Below are positions 7,871 to 16,841 of a stretch of DNA of 35,633 nucleotides, one piece after another. Source of the stretch: CAYRFQ01 sp964423615. GTDB lineage: Bacteria; Planctomycetota; Planctomycetia; Gemmatales; Gemmataceae. The stretch's first letter is position 1. The number at the start of each line of letters is the position of its first letter. The notes below the pieces were generated by a model, which was not told the DNA's origin, searched no databases, and was given only the letters and a program-made list of their open reading frames with translations. Position numbers and translations under genes: made by a program. The stretch spans positions 1 through 35,633 of the forward strand of contig CAYRFQ010000082.1 of assembly GCA_964423615.1 (NCBI GenBank), read 5' to 3'.

Positions 7871-8258
7871 AAACTAACCCCCCTAAAACGTGTGTGGACC
7901 GTGGATACTGTAGAAGCTTCGTGACCGAGCTTGCTGGAAGGCGTGGACGGTGTTGTACGTTCAAAACGTTCCATCAAAAATACCGAACTTACAATACCCT
8001 GAAAAGAGAATTGCTCGGCTTCTTTGGTTGGTTTTCAAAACTCCACGCCCAGTGATCGAGGAATGGTGAGCAGTGGTGAGCGCAGCCCAATCATTTGCAC
8101 TACGATTCGCATTGTCTTCGAACCGCAACAGGACGGGCCGCGTGTCGAAATCAAATCATGAGCGGATGCAAAATACCTACTAACACAGTTTCGTTCGACA
8201 GGGCGATTCTGTCAACAGAATTCGAGAATTCCCTTGGTTTACTCAAGAGGTCCTCAAT
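7871..8258. other. Divergent intergenic region before the two-TM protein
   Basis: No gene is supported. It should contain the promoters of the DUF1549/DUF1553 gene and of the gene at 8259. I found no clear box pairs or repeats. Confidence 0.4.
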
Positions 8259-8870
8259 ATGGGCAATAGCACCCGCTCGTTCGGATCGTCGGATATAACC
8301 GAAGGGCTCACCCCAGTTTCCAGGCAAAATCCAACAGCATCGATATCGTCTCGCATCAGGCGTTGGACAACAACCACCACACTCGTTGCTCTGGCCGTCA
8401 CTTGGGTCGTATGGAATCACGCTGCATTCCGAGCCACGTGCCTCCCTGTTATCCAGTTACCAAACGAATCTCAGGCCGACATCGAGAGCCTGGTTTACCG
8501 CAGAATTATCATCAAACCGACCAAGGCAAAACGGTTGTTCCCACGAGGATACACCTTGGGAAAGCCTCCCTACAGTCATTTTGGAATCATTAAAATAGGA
8601 AACCGTTGGTTGGTCGTTTGCCGAACTGAGGAGGATGTTCAAAGCTACTATGATGGAATCGTCGAACCGCTAGCACCATTCGATCGCGACGTTCTGGTGC
8701 CTCGCCTCCGAGAGCGATTTCCAGACCATCGTTACTTCAACGTCCGTCTCAACACAGTCGCTCCGTGGGGACATTTTCTCGTCTTCGGAGTCATCATCCC
8801 AGCCTTGACCCTTTTGGGGATGGCGACCAAGTGTTTCCTCTCCAAAACAAAAAGAAAGGCAGATCGATGA
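8259..8870 (+). CDS. Hypothetical two-TM membrane protein
   Basis: This 203-residue protein has a polar N-terminus, a first membrane segment near residues 39-56 (TTLVALAVTWVVWNHAAF), a mixed soluble domain of about 120 residues with an FGIIKIGNRWLVVCRTEEDV core, and a second membrane segment near 177-196 (FLVFGVIIPALTLLGM) with a short basic tail. The topology places the middle domain outside the cytoplasm with both ends inside. AGAGGT lies ahead of the ATG. I do not recognise the family. Its stop codon falls inside the long hairpin at 8867-8924 that separates it from the convergent protease gene. Confidence 0.6.
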   Translation: MGNSTRSFGSSDITEGLTPVSRQNPTASISSRIRRWTTTTTLVALAVTWVVWNHAAFRATCLPVIQLPNESQADIESLVYRRIIIKPTKAKRLFPRGYTLGKPPYSHFGIIKIGNRWLVVCRTEEDVQSYYDGIVEPLAPFDRDVLVPRLRERFPDHRYFNVRLNTVAPWGHFLVFGVIIPALTLLGMATKCFLSKTKRKADR

Positions 8871-8924
8871 AATCCGAAGGCGGAAGGTGGAAAAGAATTC
8901 CCACCTTCGACCTTCCGACTTCAT
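8867..8924. terminator. Long hairpin between convergent genes (probable bidirectional terminator)
   Basis: Outer arms 8867-8880 and 8911-8924 are complementary at 12 of 14 positions. Inner arms GAAGGTGG (8883-8890) and CCACCTTC (8901-8908) are perfect, leaving a 10-base loop. The element includes the stop of the plus-strand gene and lies 42 bases from the stop of the minus-strand protease gene. There is no T-run, so it may work through the stem alone or protect both 3' ends. Confidence 0.55.
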
Positions 8925-8965
8925 CCACCTGCCTCTCCTTCGATGGACTGGAATACGAAGCCCGC

Positions 8966-10747
8966 TCAGGCTCCGAGGTCATTACCTTGCTTGAGGGTGA
9001 ACCGCCAGCTTCCTCCCTTGGAATTGGCAGCACCACCCGTCATCGTGTTGCCACTAACCGTTCCGACGTAGACGATTTGTCCATTGTTAAAACGAATTGT
9101 GACTTGGTTACCTTGCAATGTCCAGGTGCCTTGGCTTCGACCTGCGGTGTCGATCATGATCGCCGTTCCGTTGGCGAGAAACTGAAACGTCAAGGCTCCG
9201 AAGTTCTCCAGAGTCTCGCTGCCCGACCAAGTCGTGCCACCCAATTGCAATCGAGCGGGTCGAGGTTGAACGGGTTGAGGTCGCTGAATCTTGCGGCGTT
9301 CGACGAACTTGTTGAAAACCAGCCTTTCCTTCCCATTGACAAGCGTCCAACTCGTCGGGTCATTGATCTGAACTCGGCCAGCCATCAATTGACGACCGTT
9401 GGCTTTGAGTGTCAATTCGTCGGCTTGTTGTTGCCACGTCCCTTGGATGGTCCGCGGTTCCCGGTCCAACCGGACCAAGGTCATTGAGAACGTCCCACCG
9501 GCGTTGATTTGAAGCCCAACACCGACGCCTTTCCCATCTGGCAAAGTCAATCTGGCACTCCAAGTCCCGGTCAACGAAAACTTCGGAGCCGGTGTTTGTG
9601 GTTGACCGACTCGACGAGCGGGCGGAATAGGATTCCCAACTTGTTTTCGCGGTGCGACCCGGGTAAACGTTTGCCGGTCACCACCGTTGATAAGAGTCCA
9701 ACTCGTCGGACTGTTGACTTGAAGCTGCCCCGACATGAGGACCCGCCCATTCTCGTTGAACGTCAATCGTCCAGCCTTCCGCTGCCAGGTGCCCTTTGTG
9801 CTGGCGGTCTTGCCATTTTGGCTCATGGCCAATTCGAATGTGCCATCTACCTTCATTTCTAGCCCAACTCCGATCCGCCCGCCGTCCTTGGCTCGCAAAG
9901 TCGTCGCCCAGAGACCTACCAACGAAGACTGCGAAGCTCGTGCCGGGTCCGTTCTCTGCCCTCCGATCAAGTTCGGGATCAAGGTGCCACTGCCTGCTGC
10001 CACGTCGATCCGACGACCACCCACCTTCGTCTTTTGCAAGAGTCCGTTGATCTCGGTGATATCGATACAGTAACAGACGAGTCGAGCACCATTTTTACCG
10101 CTCGAGACGACGGCAACTAGTTCTCCCTCATCGTTGACTACTGGCCCACCGCTGTCGCCTGGATTCGCCGCCAAGGACGTGATGACAGTCTGGGCCTCGA
10201 CGTTAAATTTCATACTACCAGCTTGGACCGGGTGTCGAAATCGAAGGACCGAGCGAACCTTCCCATCGGTATAAGTCCACAACGCTCCTGAGCCGGATTG
10301 GTTCGCGACAAGATGCACCGCCTCGCCTTGCCTTGGGCTCTCGAAGGCCAATTTCACCTCCTTGGCCGCAGGCGGTAAACGATTGAGTTCTACGATCGCC
10401 AGGTCCGTGGTCTTGGACCGCGCGATGACTCGACCTTGTAGAGCCAGCCGTTTCGCGTTTCGGACATAATGACCTTCTTCCGCAATGACCCGGCCTTTGT
10501 TGCTTTGGGCGAAAAAAACAAGAACCTTGTCGCTCTCCTGGACAACGTGATAGTTTGTCACGATCCACCGACGTTTGGCATCGACAAGCACTCCCGAACC
10601 GGTGTTTTGGCCAGGCCGGATGATCCAAACCGACGAGGGCAAAACTTTCCTATAAACACTCTGATCGGCTCGAATCGGGGAAACCGGGTAGGCAATCGTC
10701 CCCACGAATAGCGTGACGAGAAATAGTCGAAAAGTTGAGTTGAACAT
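8966..10747 (-). CDS. Secreted trypsin-like serine protease (S1C/Trypsin_2) with C-terminal tandem beta repeats
   Basis: The 593-residue protein has a signal peptide (about residues 1-28) and a chymotrypsin-fold domain with the triad His67 (VTNYHVV), Asp115 (TTDLAIV) and Ser199 (NPGDSGGP), as in the DegP/HtrA-type Trypsin_2 family. No PDZ domain is seen. Instead, three related segments follow: about 275-367, 390-480 and 500-590. The first two share GVGL, GTF, GTW, LTF/LTL and SPTSWTL/DPTSWTL landmarks and look like duplicated small beta-barrel modules; the third (GTWTLQGNQVTI, GGSWRFTL) is more diverged. Linkers are Pro/Arg/Gln rich. Export implies a role outside the cytoplasm, perhaps in protein quality control or processing, with the repeats as a binding platform. 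GGAGAG lies just ahead of the ATG at 10747. Confidence 0.85.
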   Translation of the reverse strand: MFNSTFRLFLVTLFVGTIAYPVSPIRADQSVYRKVLPSSVWIIRPGQNTGSGVLVDAKRRWIVTNYHVVQESDKVLVFFAQSNKGRVIAEEGHYVRNAKRLALQGRVIARSKTTDLAIVELNRLPPAAKEVKLAFESPRQGEAVHLVANQSGSGALWTYTDGKVRSVLRFRHPVQAGSMKFNVEAQTVITSLAANPGDSGGPVVNDEGELVAVVSSGKNGARLVCYCIDITEINGLLQKTKVGGRRIDVAAGSGTLIPNLIGGQRTDPARASQSSLVGLWATTLRAKDGGRIGVGLEMKVDGTFELAMSQNGKTASTKGTWQRKAGRLTFNENGRVLMSGQLQVNSPTSWTLINGGDRQTFTRVAPRKQVGNPIPPARRVGQPQTPAPKFSLTGTWSARLTLPDGKGVGVGLQINAGGTFSMTLVRLDREPRTIQGTWQQQADELTLKANGRQLMAGRVQINDPTSWTLVNGKERLVFNKFVERRKIQRPQPVQPRPARLQLGGTTWSGSETLENFGALTFQFLANGTAIMIDTAGRSQGTWTLQGNQVTIRFNNGQIVYVGTVSGNTMTGGAANSKGGSWRFTLKQGNDLGA

Positions 10748-11431
10748 GAGTCTCTCCTGGAGTATCTCCGCGAGGTATTGTTCGCTGTGTTGGGTGTCTA
10801 GGAAATCGCTTTGGATTTGGGCCGTTCAACAACTGCAGAGCCGCTACTCCAAAACGTTCGGTTTTGTCTCTGCCTTCCTCTCTGCTTGATTCATCTTCAT
10901 CGCTCGTAGGATGCCAAAGGCCACGAAACCGACCCGAACCAAGCACCTAAGTGCTTAACCGGATTGGACTTAGAAAAATAAAACTGCTTCAGACGATTCC
11001 AGATGGGTGTATGGAGAGACTCTCAGAATGTAATCGAAACGATACCTATTAATCAGAATGACTACTACGGTGTCGGCCCAAGTTTTTGAAAAGAGTTGGA
11101 GAAAGGCGTGTGACTTTATCGAAGAGAAGGTTTCAGTTTAAATCTTTCGTGCTGCTGTGCTCGATTCCACCAACGAACTTATCTGCCCAGGTATTGACAG
11201 GTCCGATAACTATGTGCAAATCTTTACTCATCGCAAGAAAATCGCCAGTGTCGATTAGGCTTGGATTGAACCGAACGAAGCCGTGGAAACACCTGTGCTG
11301 CGCAAAGACCAACCATCGTCATACACATCTCGTTCGATGGTTCTCAAATGGCGTGATGGCGTTTCCAAAAGAAAAATACAGAACAAGATTCTTCAACTAG
11401 CTCCCAAACAACAATACCACGAACACAGCCA
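10748..11431. other. Long gene-free stretch upstream of the GrpB gene
   Basis: No intact gene is supported. A hairpin, AAGCAC CTAA GTGCTT, lies at 10941-10956. In the plus strand, one frame around 11139-11400 reads protein-like (for example STNELICPGIDRSDNYVQIF) but is broken by TAG at about 11257, so a decayed gene is possible. The GrpB ATG at 11432 has no strong ribosome-binding site. Confidence 0.4.
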
Positions 11432-12037
11432 ATGCTCATCATCCATGACTACCAGCCGATTTGGCCAGCCGAGTTCGAGGCGCATCGGGCCGCCCTCCAA
11501 GATATCCTTGGTTCCGTGGCATTGCGGATAGATCATATCGGTTCTACGTCTGTTCCTGGTTTGGGGGCAAAAGACATCATCGACATCCAAATCACAGTCG
11601 CCCATCTCGTTCCCGAAGTTCGAGATTGCCTGAAACGAAGCGGCTATAAACACCAAACGCACATCACGCACGACCACGTTCCATTCGGTGAGGACGACAA
11701 TCCTCGACTCTGGGCCAAGTTCATATTCCGCGAACCCCAAGGACATCGGCGGGCGAACGTTCATGTCCGCCAAGACGGCAATCCCAATCAACGCTATGCC
11801 CTCTTGTTTCGTGATTACCTCCGCGCACACCCGAATTCGGCAAAGACCGTAGAATCGATCAAACGTCAACTGGTGAAGTACCACCCTCACGACGTCGAAG
11901 CGTATTACAAAATCAAAGACCCCGTCTACGACCTCATCTGGGATGCGGCTCAGGGTTGGGCTCGAGCGACCAAATGGCAACCAACAGAAACCGCTCAATC
12001 TACCCAAACGGAACCACAGAGAAAACCAAACCGATAG
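11432..12037 (+). CDS. GrpB/UPF0157 family protein (nucleotidyltransferase fold)
   Basis: The 201-residue protein contains the family signature RIDHIGSTSVPGLGAKDIIDI (around residues 31-52), WAKFIFREPQGHRRANVHVR in the middle, and a helical end (YALLFRDYLRAHPNSAKTVE). GrpB/UPF0157 proteins have a minimal nucleotidyltransferase-like fold; in other bacteria some are fused to dephospho-CoA kinase, but their substrate is not firmly known. The length is about that of a single-domain member plus a polar C-terminal tail of around 25 residues. It is cytoplasmic. The aroD fusion gene starts about 140 bases downstream on the same strand. Confidence 0.9.
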   Translation: MLIIHDYQPIWPAEFEAHRAALQDILGSVALRIDHIGSTSVPGLGAKDIIDIQITVAHLVPEVRDCLKRSGYKHQTHITHDHVPFGEDDNPRLWAKFIFREPQGHRRANVHVRQDGNPNQRYALLFRDYLRAHPNSAKTVESIKRQLVKYHPHDVEAYYKIKDPVYDLIWDAAQGWARATKWQPTETAQSTQTEPQRKPNR

Positions 12038-12175
12038 GCTCACATCGAACTGACGCCGAAATCACTCGGACAGGGCTCGTTTCGATGCGCCTATCCCTTG
12101 AATAAAAGCCGTCTGTGTGCGAAACTCAAAATCAGCAACAGGACATTATTGCCAGGTAATTGTGGGTACCCTTTC

Positions 12176-13675
12176 ATGATCTGCATAACGATTGCCCAAG
12201 AATCTCGTCGGTTCGCTCTGGTGGACATGCACAACTCAGCCCGCCAGTGTGACTTGTTGGAAATCCGACTCGATTGCTTCGGCATGGCCCCGGACTTGGG
12301 AGAACTTCTCGAACACAAACCGACGCCGATCATCATGAGTTGCCGTCGGCAAGAAGACGGTGGCGAGTGGGACGGAACCGACGAAGAGCGCCTTGCTCTG
12401 TTACGTCAGTGTATCGTCAGTGAAGTCGATTACGTCGAGATCGAACTCGACGCGGCAGACGAGATCCCTCGGATGGGATCGACCAAGCGAGTGATTTCTT
12501 GCTACTTCCATGCGAAATCCACCCCGGCCGACATCGCCGAAACGTATGCTCTGGCCCAGGCGAAAGATCCCGACGTCATCAAACTCACGACCATGGCACG
12601 CACGCCCGAAGCGGCTTGGCCCTTCGTTCAAATCATGGCCAAACCTCCAGTCCCGACAGTAATCCATGGCATCGGGAAACCGGGCATCATGCTCACCATC
12701 TTGGGTAAGAAGATTGGTTCTCCCTGGACCTACGCCGCTCTCGAACGAGGGATGGAGGCCTACCCCGCTCAACCCACAGTTCATGACTTGCGGGAAGTCT
12801 ACCACTATGAAGACATCGAAAAAGGCACACGGCTGATCGGAGTCACCGGCTTTCACGCCGGCAAAGTCGTCGGCGCACACGATAGGGAGTATTATACCGT
12901 CGCAGGGTTGAACGCCGCGTTGCGAAACCACGAGTTGAAAGCTCGTTGTTTGCCCCTCGCAGTTGGGGACGCAAACATGTTTCGCAAGATCGTCAACGCC
13001 GTGAAATTGGCCAGTGTCATCGTCGAACCTGGCCACCAAGACGTGTTGCCCGAGATGGCCGAAGAGAAACATCCCACCGTCACTCACTCTGGGTTGGTCG
13101 ATCTGCTCCTTCATAAAGGTGAAAATTGGCACGGCTATTTCTCACAGGCTCAAGCTGCCGTCGAAGCCCTCGGCATGGTCCTCAAGGAACGTATCGACGC
13201 CGAAAATCCCTTTCGTGACCGAGTCGTTCTGATCGTAGGACTCAACCCGGTGAGTCGGCTTGTCGCCGCCGATTTGAACCATCGTAAAGCCAGCCTTGTG
13301 ATCGCAAGCCAAGATAAAGACGCAGCACAAGAACTCGCCCAAAAATTCAGTTGTCGATTCGTCCCATTCGAGGCGATTTACCGCACAAACCACAATGCTC
13401 TGATAGTGGGGGAAGATGTCACCTCAAATCGAAAGACCGGGGGTGGTTCTCTGCACCCGAGTCTCTTCAAAACGGGTCAAGTGGTGATGGATTTGGACGC
13501 CGGAGTACGATCAAGTCCTTTACTTCGTGAAGCCTCTGAGCGTGGCAGCACAATTGTCCCACCTTGGGAAGTTCTGTTGCAAGATCTCGACTTGCAGATG
13601 AAGTTGATTTCTGGCAAGTCGGCTCCACGCGAAGTCTTCCTGGAAGCTCTCAAGGAGTTGACAGAGGAAGGCTAG
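12176..13675 (+). CDS. aroD: 3-dehydroquinate dehydratase type I (AroD) fused to a degenerate shikimate dehydrogenase-like domain
   Basis: The protein has 499 residues from ATG 12176 (MICITIAQ); the frame is open to a TTG at 12098, but the extra residues do not fit AroD. Residues 1-215 match type I dehydroquinate dehydratase: DLLEIRLD, SCRRQEDGGEW, the Schiff-base Lys136 (DVIKLTTM) and GSPWTYA...PAQPTVHDL. Two catalytic positions look unusual: the SxHDFxxTP segment reads SCYFHAKSTP, with His shifted, and the Arg of the GxxSRL motif is Thr174. Residues 216-499 resemble AroE in order and length, but the essential Lys (TIPHK) is replaced in VIVEPGHQD (282-290), the NTDG Asp is absent (NWHGYFS, 317-323), and the GAGGAxR nucleotide loop reads VGLNPVSR (354-361). 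The AroE half is thus probably not catalytic; a separate AroE is encoded at 18059. The pathway step is dehydroquinate to dehydroshikimate in aromatic amino acid synthesis. Confidence 0.85.
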   Translation: MICITIAQESRRFALVDMHNSARQCDLLEIRLDCFGMAPDLGELLEHKPTPIIMSCRRQEDGGEWDGTDEERLALLRQCIVSEVDYVEIELDAADEIPRMGSTKRVISCYFHAKSTPADIAETYALAQAKDPDVIKLTTMARTPEAAWPFVQIMAKPPVPTVIHGIGKPGIMLTILGKKIGSPWTYAALERGMEAYPAQPTVHDLREVYHYEDIEKGTRLIGVTGFHAGKVVGAHDREYYTVAGLNAALRNHELKARCLPLAVGDANMFRKIVNAVKLASVIVEPGHQDVLPEMAEEKHPTVTHSGLVDLLLHKGENWHGYFSQAQAAVEALGMVLKERIDAENPFRDRVVLIVGLNPVSRLVAADLNHRKASLVIASQDKDAAQELAQKFSCRFVPFEAIYRTNHNALIVGEDVTSNRKTGGGSLHPSLFKTGQVVMDLDAGVRSSPLLREASERGSTIVPPWEVLLQDLDLQMKLISGKSAPREVFLEALKELTEEG

Positions 13676-13783
13676 AACAGTTTGAATGGAGTTACGGACA
13701 GAATTGAATTGATGTTTTGACGCAGGGTGTGACAAACGACGGCGTGTGCTAGCGTCCCCTCACCATACATCTCTCTGGGTCAA

Positions 13784-15298
13784 TCAGCCAATCCGCCTTC
13801 GTTTGACAGCGTCGAAAAGCACTGCGCCGGTCAAAACACCCCCTAACACAATCAATTGGCTATCTGGATCGACACCAACGAGATTCATCCCGTTGGTGAT
13901 CACGGCAATGATCAGCGCGCCTATGAGCGTACCGAAAATCTTCCCTTGGCCGCCCATCAAAGACGTGCCTCCGACGACGACTGCAGCTATCACCTCCAAC
14001 TCATACATGACGCCAAACTTGGGATCGCCGGCCCCGAGTTGGGACGCCAATAAGAGCCCACCAAGTCCGGCTAACGCTCCACAAATCGTATAGACGATCA
14101 CAAGCACCCAACGGACCGGAACCCCCGAAAGACGTGCGGCTTCCTCGTTCCCGCCAATGGCATACACGTAACGACCGAACACCGTCCGTGACATCACCAC
14201 GTGCGAAACCCCGTAGAGAAAGACCATCACCAAAACGGGATTGGGAACACCGAACATCTTTCCACCACCGAGTTCGAGGAAAGTATTCGGTAAATTCGAA
14301 ATGGATTGGCCGTCCGATAACCAACGCGACAAACCCCGAGCCATCAGCATCATCCCCAGCGTTACCACGAACGCCGGAACTCGAAATGCTGTGACGAGCA
14401 ACCCATGATAAGCCCCAGCCAACCCACTGACGCCTATCCCCGCCACGCAAGCCAACAAGACGAACTCAATTTTGTCACGTCCAGCGCCATAATCCGCCAT
14501 CACGAGAGCACCGACCACCGACGACAACGCCACGAGCGATCCAACCGAGAGATCGATTCCTCGTGTGATGATGACCATTGTCATCCCAATCGCCAAGATG
14601 GCATAAATCGCGGCCTTGTTGGCTACCCCAATCAGGTTGCTCGATTTCAAAAAGTCCGGCCACGTATAGGAATCTGGAGATACACACTTCGATGATCCGA
14701 CCGTCGGAAATCGATCGTAGACCGGCCACTTCCTCGTCACATTATTGGTCGCGATGACATCGATTGTTCCTTCGTTGGCGAGTGCCAATTCGATGGCCTT
14801 CCGAACGTCCGCCGGCGTACCGTTGATCGTCGCCAAGACCTTGGCGTCATTCGACTGCAATCGTTCGGCAATCGCCTCGACAAATCGTTCGTCTTCCAGA
14901 GTCGCACGACCCACGACGATCACCCGAGCTCCAGAACCGTGTTCTTCGACAATCGAGTTTGCGACTTCACGACCGGCTTCGGGAGAAATGGGATATTGCT
15001 GTTTGAGAGTCAAGACGCTGAACACCAAACCCAACAGCAACAACACGAAGATCATGCCGTAGTCCCGCAGGAACGCATTGTTCAACCACCGAGACTGGAT
15101 CCACACGGGAGGCGAAGAAGGTCGCATTGAAGACGACGGAAGCTGGTCAGCTGTAGCTGGCAGAAGCTCGGTCTGAATACCCTTGGACATATCGGGAGCC
15201 CGAAATTGTGTTCCACACACGGAACAAGAAACCGTTTGACCAACGAGGTCCTCGCTAAGCGGTATTCGTTGGTCACAGTTCGGACAAACTACTTCCAT
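13784..15298 (-). CDS. Sugar ABC transporter permease (RbsC-like) with N-terminal zinc ribbon and periplasmic insertion
   Basis: This 504-residue protein is the membrane subunit of the ABC importer in this operon. From about residue 215 on it matches RbsC/XylH-type permeases: AIGMTMVIITRGIDLSVGSLVALS, FVVTLGMMLMARGLSRWLSDG, RAASRLSGVP-like EEAARLSGVPVRW, and GGTSLMGGQGKIFGTLIGALII. Two additions are unusual. Residues 5-28 hold two CxxC knuckles (CPNC and CSVC) forming a zinc ribbon in the cytoplasm. Between TM1 (about 79-97) and TM2 lies an extracytoplasmic insertion of roughly 120 residues resembling a small alpha/beta domain (VIVVGRATLEDERFVEAIAE). It is last in the operon, 37 bases after the ATPase gene. 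Confidence 0.88.
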   Translation of the reverse strand: MEVVCPNCDQRIPLSEDLVGQTVSCSVCGTQFRAPDMSKGIQTELLPATADQLPSSSMRPSSPPVWIQSRWLNNAFLRDYGMIFVLLLLGLVFSVLTLKQQYPISPEAGREVANSIVEEHGSGARVIVVGRATLEDERFVEAIAERLQSNDAKVLATINGTPADVRKAIELALANEGTIDVIATNNVTRKWPVYDRFPTVGSSKCVSPDSYTWPDFLKSSNLIGVANKAAIYAILAIGMTMVIITRGIDLSVGSLVALSSVVGALVMADYGAGRDKIEFVLLACVAGIGVSGLAGAYHGLLVTAFRVPAFVVTLGMMLMARGLSRWLSDGQSISNLPNTFLELGGGKMFGVPNPVLVMVFLYGVSHVVMSRTVFGRYVYAIGGNEEAARLSGVPVRWVLVIVYTICGALAGLGGLLLASQLGAGDPKFGVMYELEVIAAVVVGGTSLMGGQGKIFGTLIGALIIAVITNGMNLVGVDPDSQLIVLGGVLTGAVLFDAVKRRRIG

Positions 15299-15335
15299 CT
15301 CGGACCTCGTCGAAGTCTCTTGTCAGCTCGTGAAT

Positions 15336-16829
15336 TCAAGCCACGGCCAGATCCATGATCTGCTCTTGGGTACCCGAGGCAACATCTTTGATTTCGCCGG
15401 TAATGTGACCCTCGTGCATCACCAAGATGCGGTCACTCATGCCTAACACCTCAGGCAGCTCCGAGCTAATCATGAGGATCGCTTTTCCTTGTTGGGCCAG
15501 CTCGTTGATGAGCATGTAGATTTCGTACTTCGCTCCCACATCAACACCACGAGTCGGCTCGTCGAAGATAACGACCTCGGCATTGCGTGCGAGCCATTTC
15601 GCCAATACCACCTTCTGTTGATTACCACCGGACAAATTACGGACCAATTGCTCGGGACTTGAGATCTGAATTCGTAGCCTCTCGACGTAGCGTGCCAACG
15701 CCGAACGCTCCAGGTCAAGTCGGACGAATCCCAGTCGGGACATGTCAGACAGATTCGGCAAACCAAAATTATCCCGAACGGTAGCGTCAAGGACAAGGCC
15801 CTGGGCTTTGCGATCTTCTGTGAGCATGCAGATACCGGCACGAATGGCGTCGCGAGGATTACGAATCCGTAACGTTGTCCCGTCCAACGTAATCGTCCCG
15901 TTATCGGCACGATCTGCACCGAAAATCAGTCGGGCCGTTTCCGTGCGTCCTGCACCGATCAACCCTGTCAGACCCAACACTTCACCTTCACGAATCGTGA
16001 AGCTCACATCCCGGACGGCCATTCCTCGACACAATCCTTCTACCGCCAGACGCGTCGGTCCAATCGGGTGATGGTGCTTGGGAAACTCATTCTGGATTTC
16101 TCGACCAACCATCATCTCTATGAGCCGCTGTCGCGAAAGTTCCTCTGTACGCGACTCGCCCACGGCTTCACCGTCTCGCAACACCATCACTCGGTCCGTG
16201 ATCTCAAAGATTTCGTCGAGGCGATGACTAACGTAGATGATCCCGATATCTCGTCTCTTCAAGTCCCGGATGATGTCGAATAGACGTTGAACCTCTTGCG
16301 GCGTGAGAGCCGCTGACGGTTCGTCCATGACCATCAAACGAACGTCTTGTGCGAGTGCCTTGGCAATCTCAACGATCTGTTGTTGCGCTACCGAAAGCTC
16401 ACCACATGGTCTGTCGATCGGAACGGGCACTCCTATTTGCCGAAACAATTCTTGGGCCCGACGGCGCTCCTCGCCACGACGAACGAAGCCAAGACCAGAT
16501 TCCCGACCCAAGAACATGTTTTCCCAGGCTGCCAGTCCAGGCACAAGATTGAATTCCTGATAGATGACACCGATTCCTGCGGCGCTAGCATCCGTTGGGC
16601 TGGCTAACTGGACCAAATGGCCTTCCAGCTCGATCGAACCACGATCGGGCTGATGGGCACCCCCTAGCATCTTGATGAGCGTACTCTTACCCGCGCCGTT
16701 CTCACCGAGCAAAGCCAACACTTCCCCACGATGCAACGTAAGATCGACGCCGGAGAGTGCACGCACGCCAGGATAGGATTTGTCGATCCCCTGCATTTTC
16801 AACAGTGGAATGTCGTCAGACGAAGCCAT
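15336..16829 (-). CDS. Sugar ABC transporter ATP-binding protein (RbsA/MglA-like, two ATPase domains)
   Basis: The protein has about 497 residues and the duplicated ATPase layout of monosaccharide importers. The first domain has Walker A GENGAGKST (about residues 42-50), the signature LSVAQQQIVEIAKAL and Walker B LMVMDEPSAALT. The second has GLIGAGRTETARLIFGA, LSGGNQQKVVLAKWLA and VIFDEPTRGVDVG. It powers sugar uptake at the cytoplasmic face together with the permease and binding protein beside it. I place the start at ATG 16829, with AGGAG nine bases upstream inside the end of the binding-protein gene; a TTG at 16838 is the alternative. The C-terminal domain has the degenerate Walker A typical of this family. 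The sugar is not determinable. Confidence 0.93.
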   Translation of the reverse strand: MASSDDIPLLKMQGIDKSYPGVRALSGVDLTLHRGEVLALLGENGAGKSTLIKMLGGAHQPDRGSIELEGHLVQLASPTDASAAGIGVIYQEFNLVPGLAAWENMFLGRESGLGFVRRGEERRRAQELFRQIGVPVPIDRPCGELSVAQQQIVEIAKALAQDVRLMVMDEPSAALTPQEVQRLFDIIRDLKRRDIGIIYVSHRLDEIFEITDRVMVLRDGEAVGESRTEELSRQRLIEMMVGREIQNEFPKHHHPIGPTRLAVEGLCRGMAVRDVSFTIREGEVLGLTGLIGAGRTETARLIFGADRADNGTITLDGTTLRIRNPRDAIRAGICMLTEDRKAQGLVLDATVRDNFGLPNLSDMSRLGFVRLDLERSALARYVERLRIQISSPEQLVRNLSGGNQQKVVLAKWLARNAEVVIFDEPTRGVDVGAKYEIYMLINELAQQGKAILMISSELPEVLGMSDRILVMHEGHITGEIKDVASGTQEQIMDLAVA

Positions 16830-16841
16830 CCTGCCCAACTC

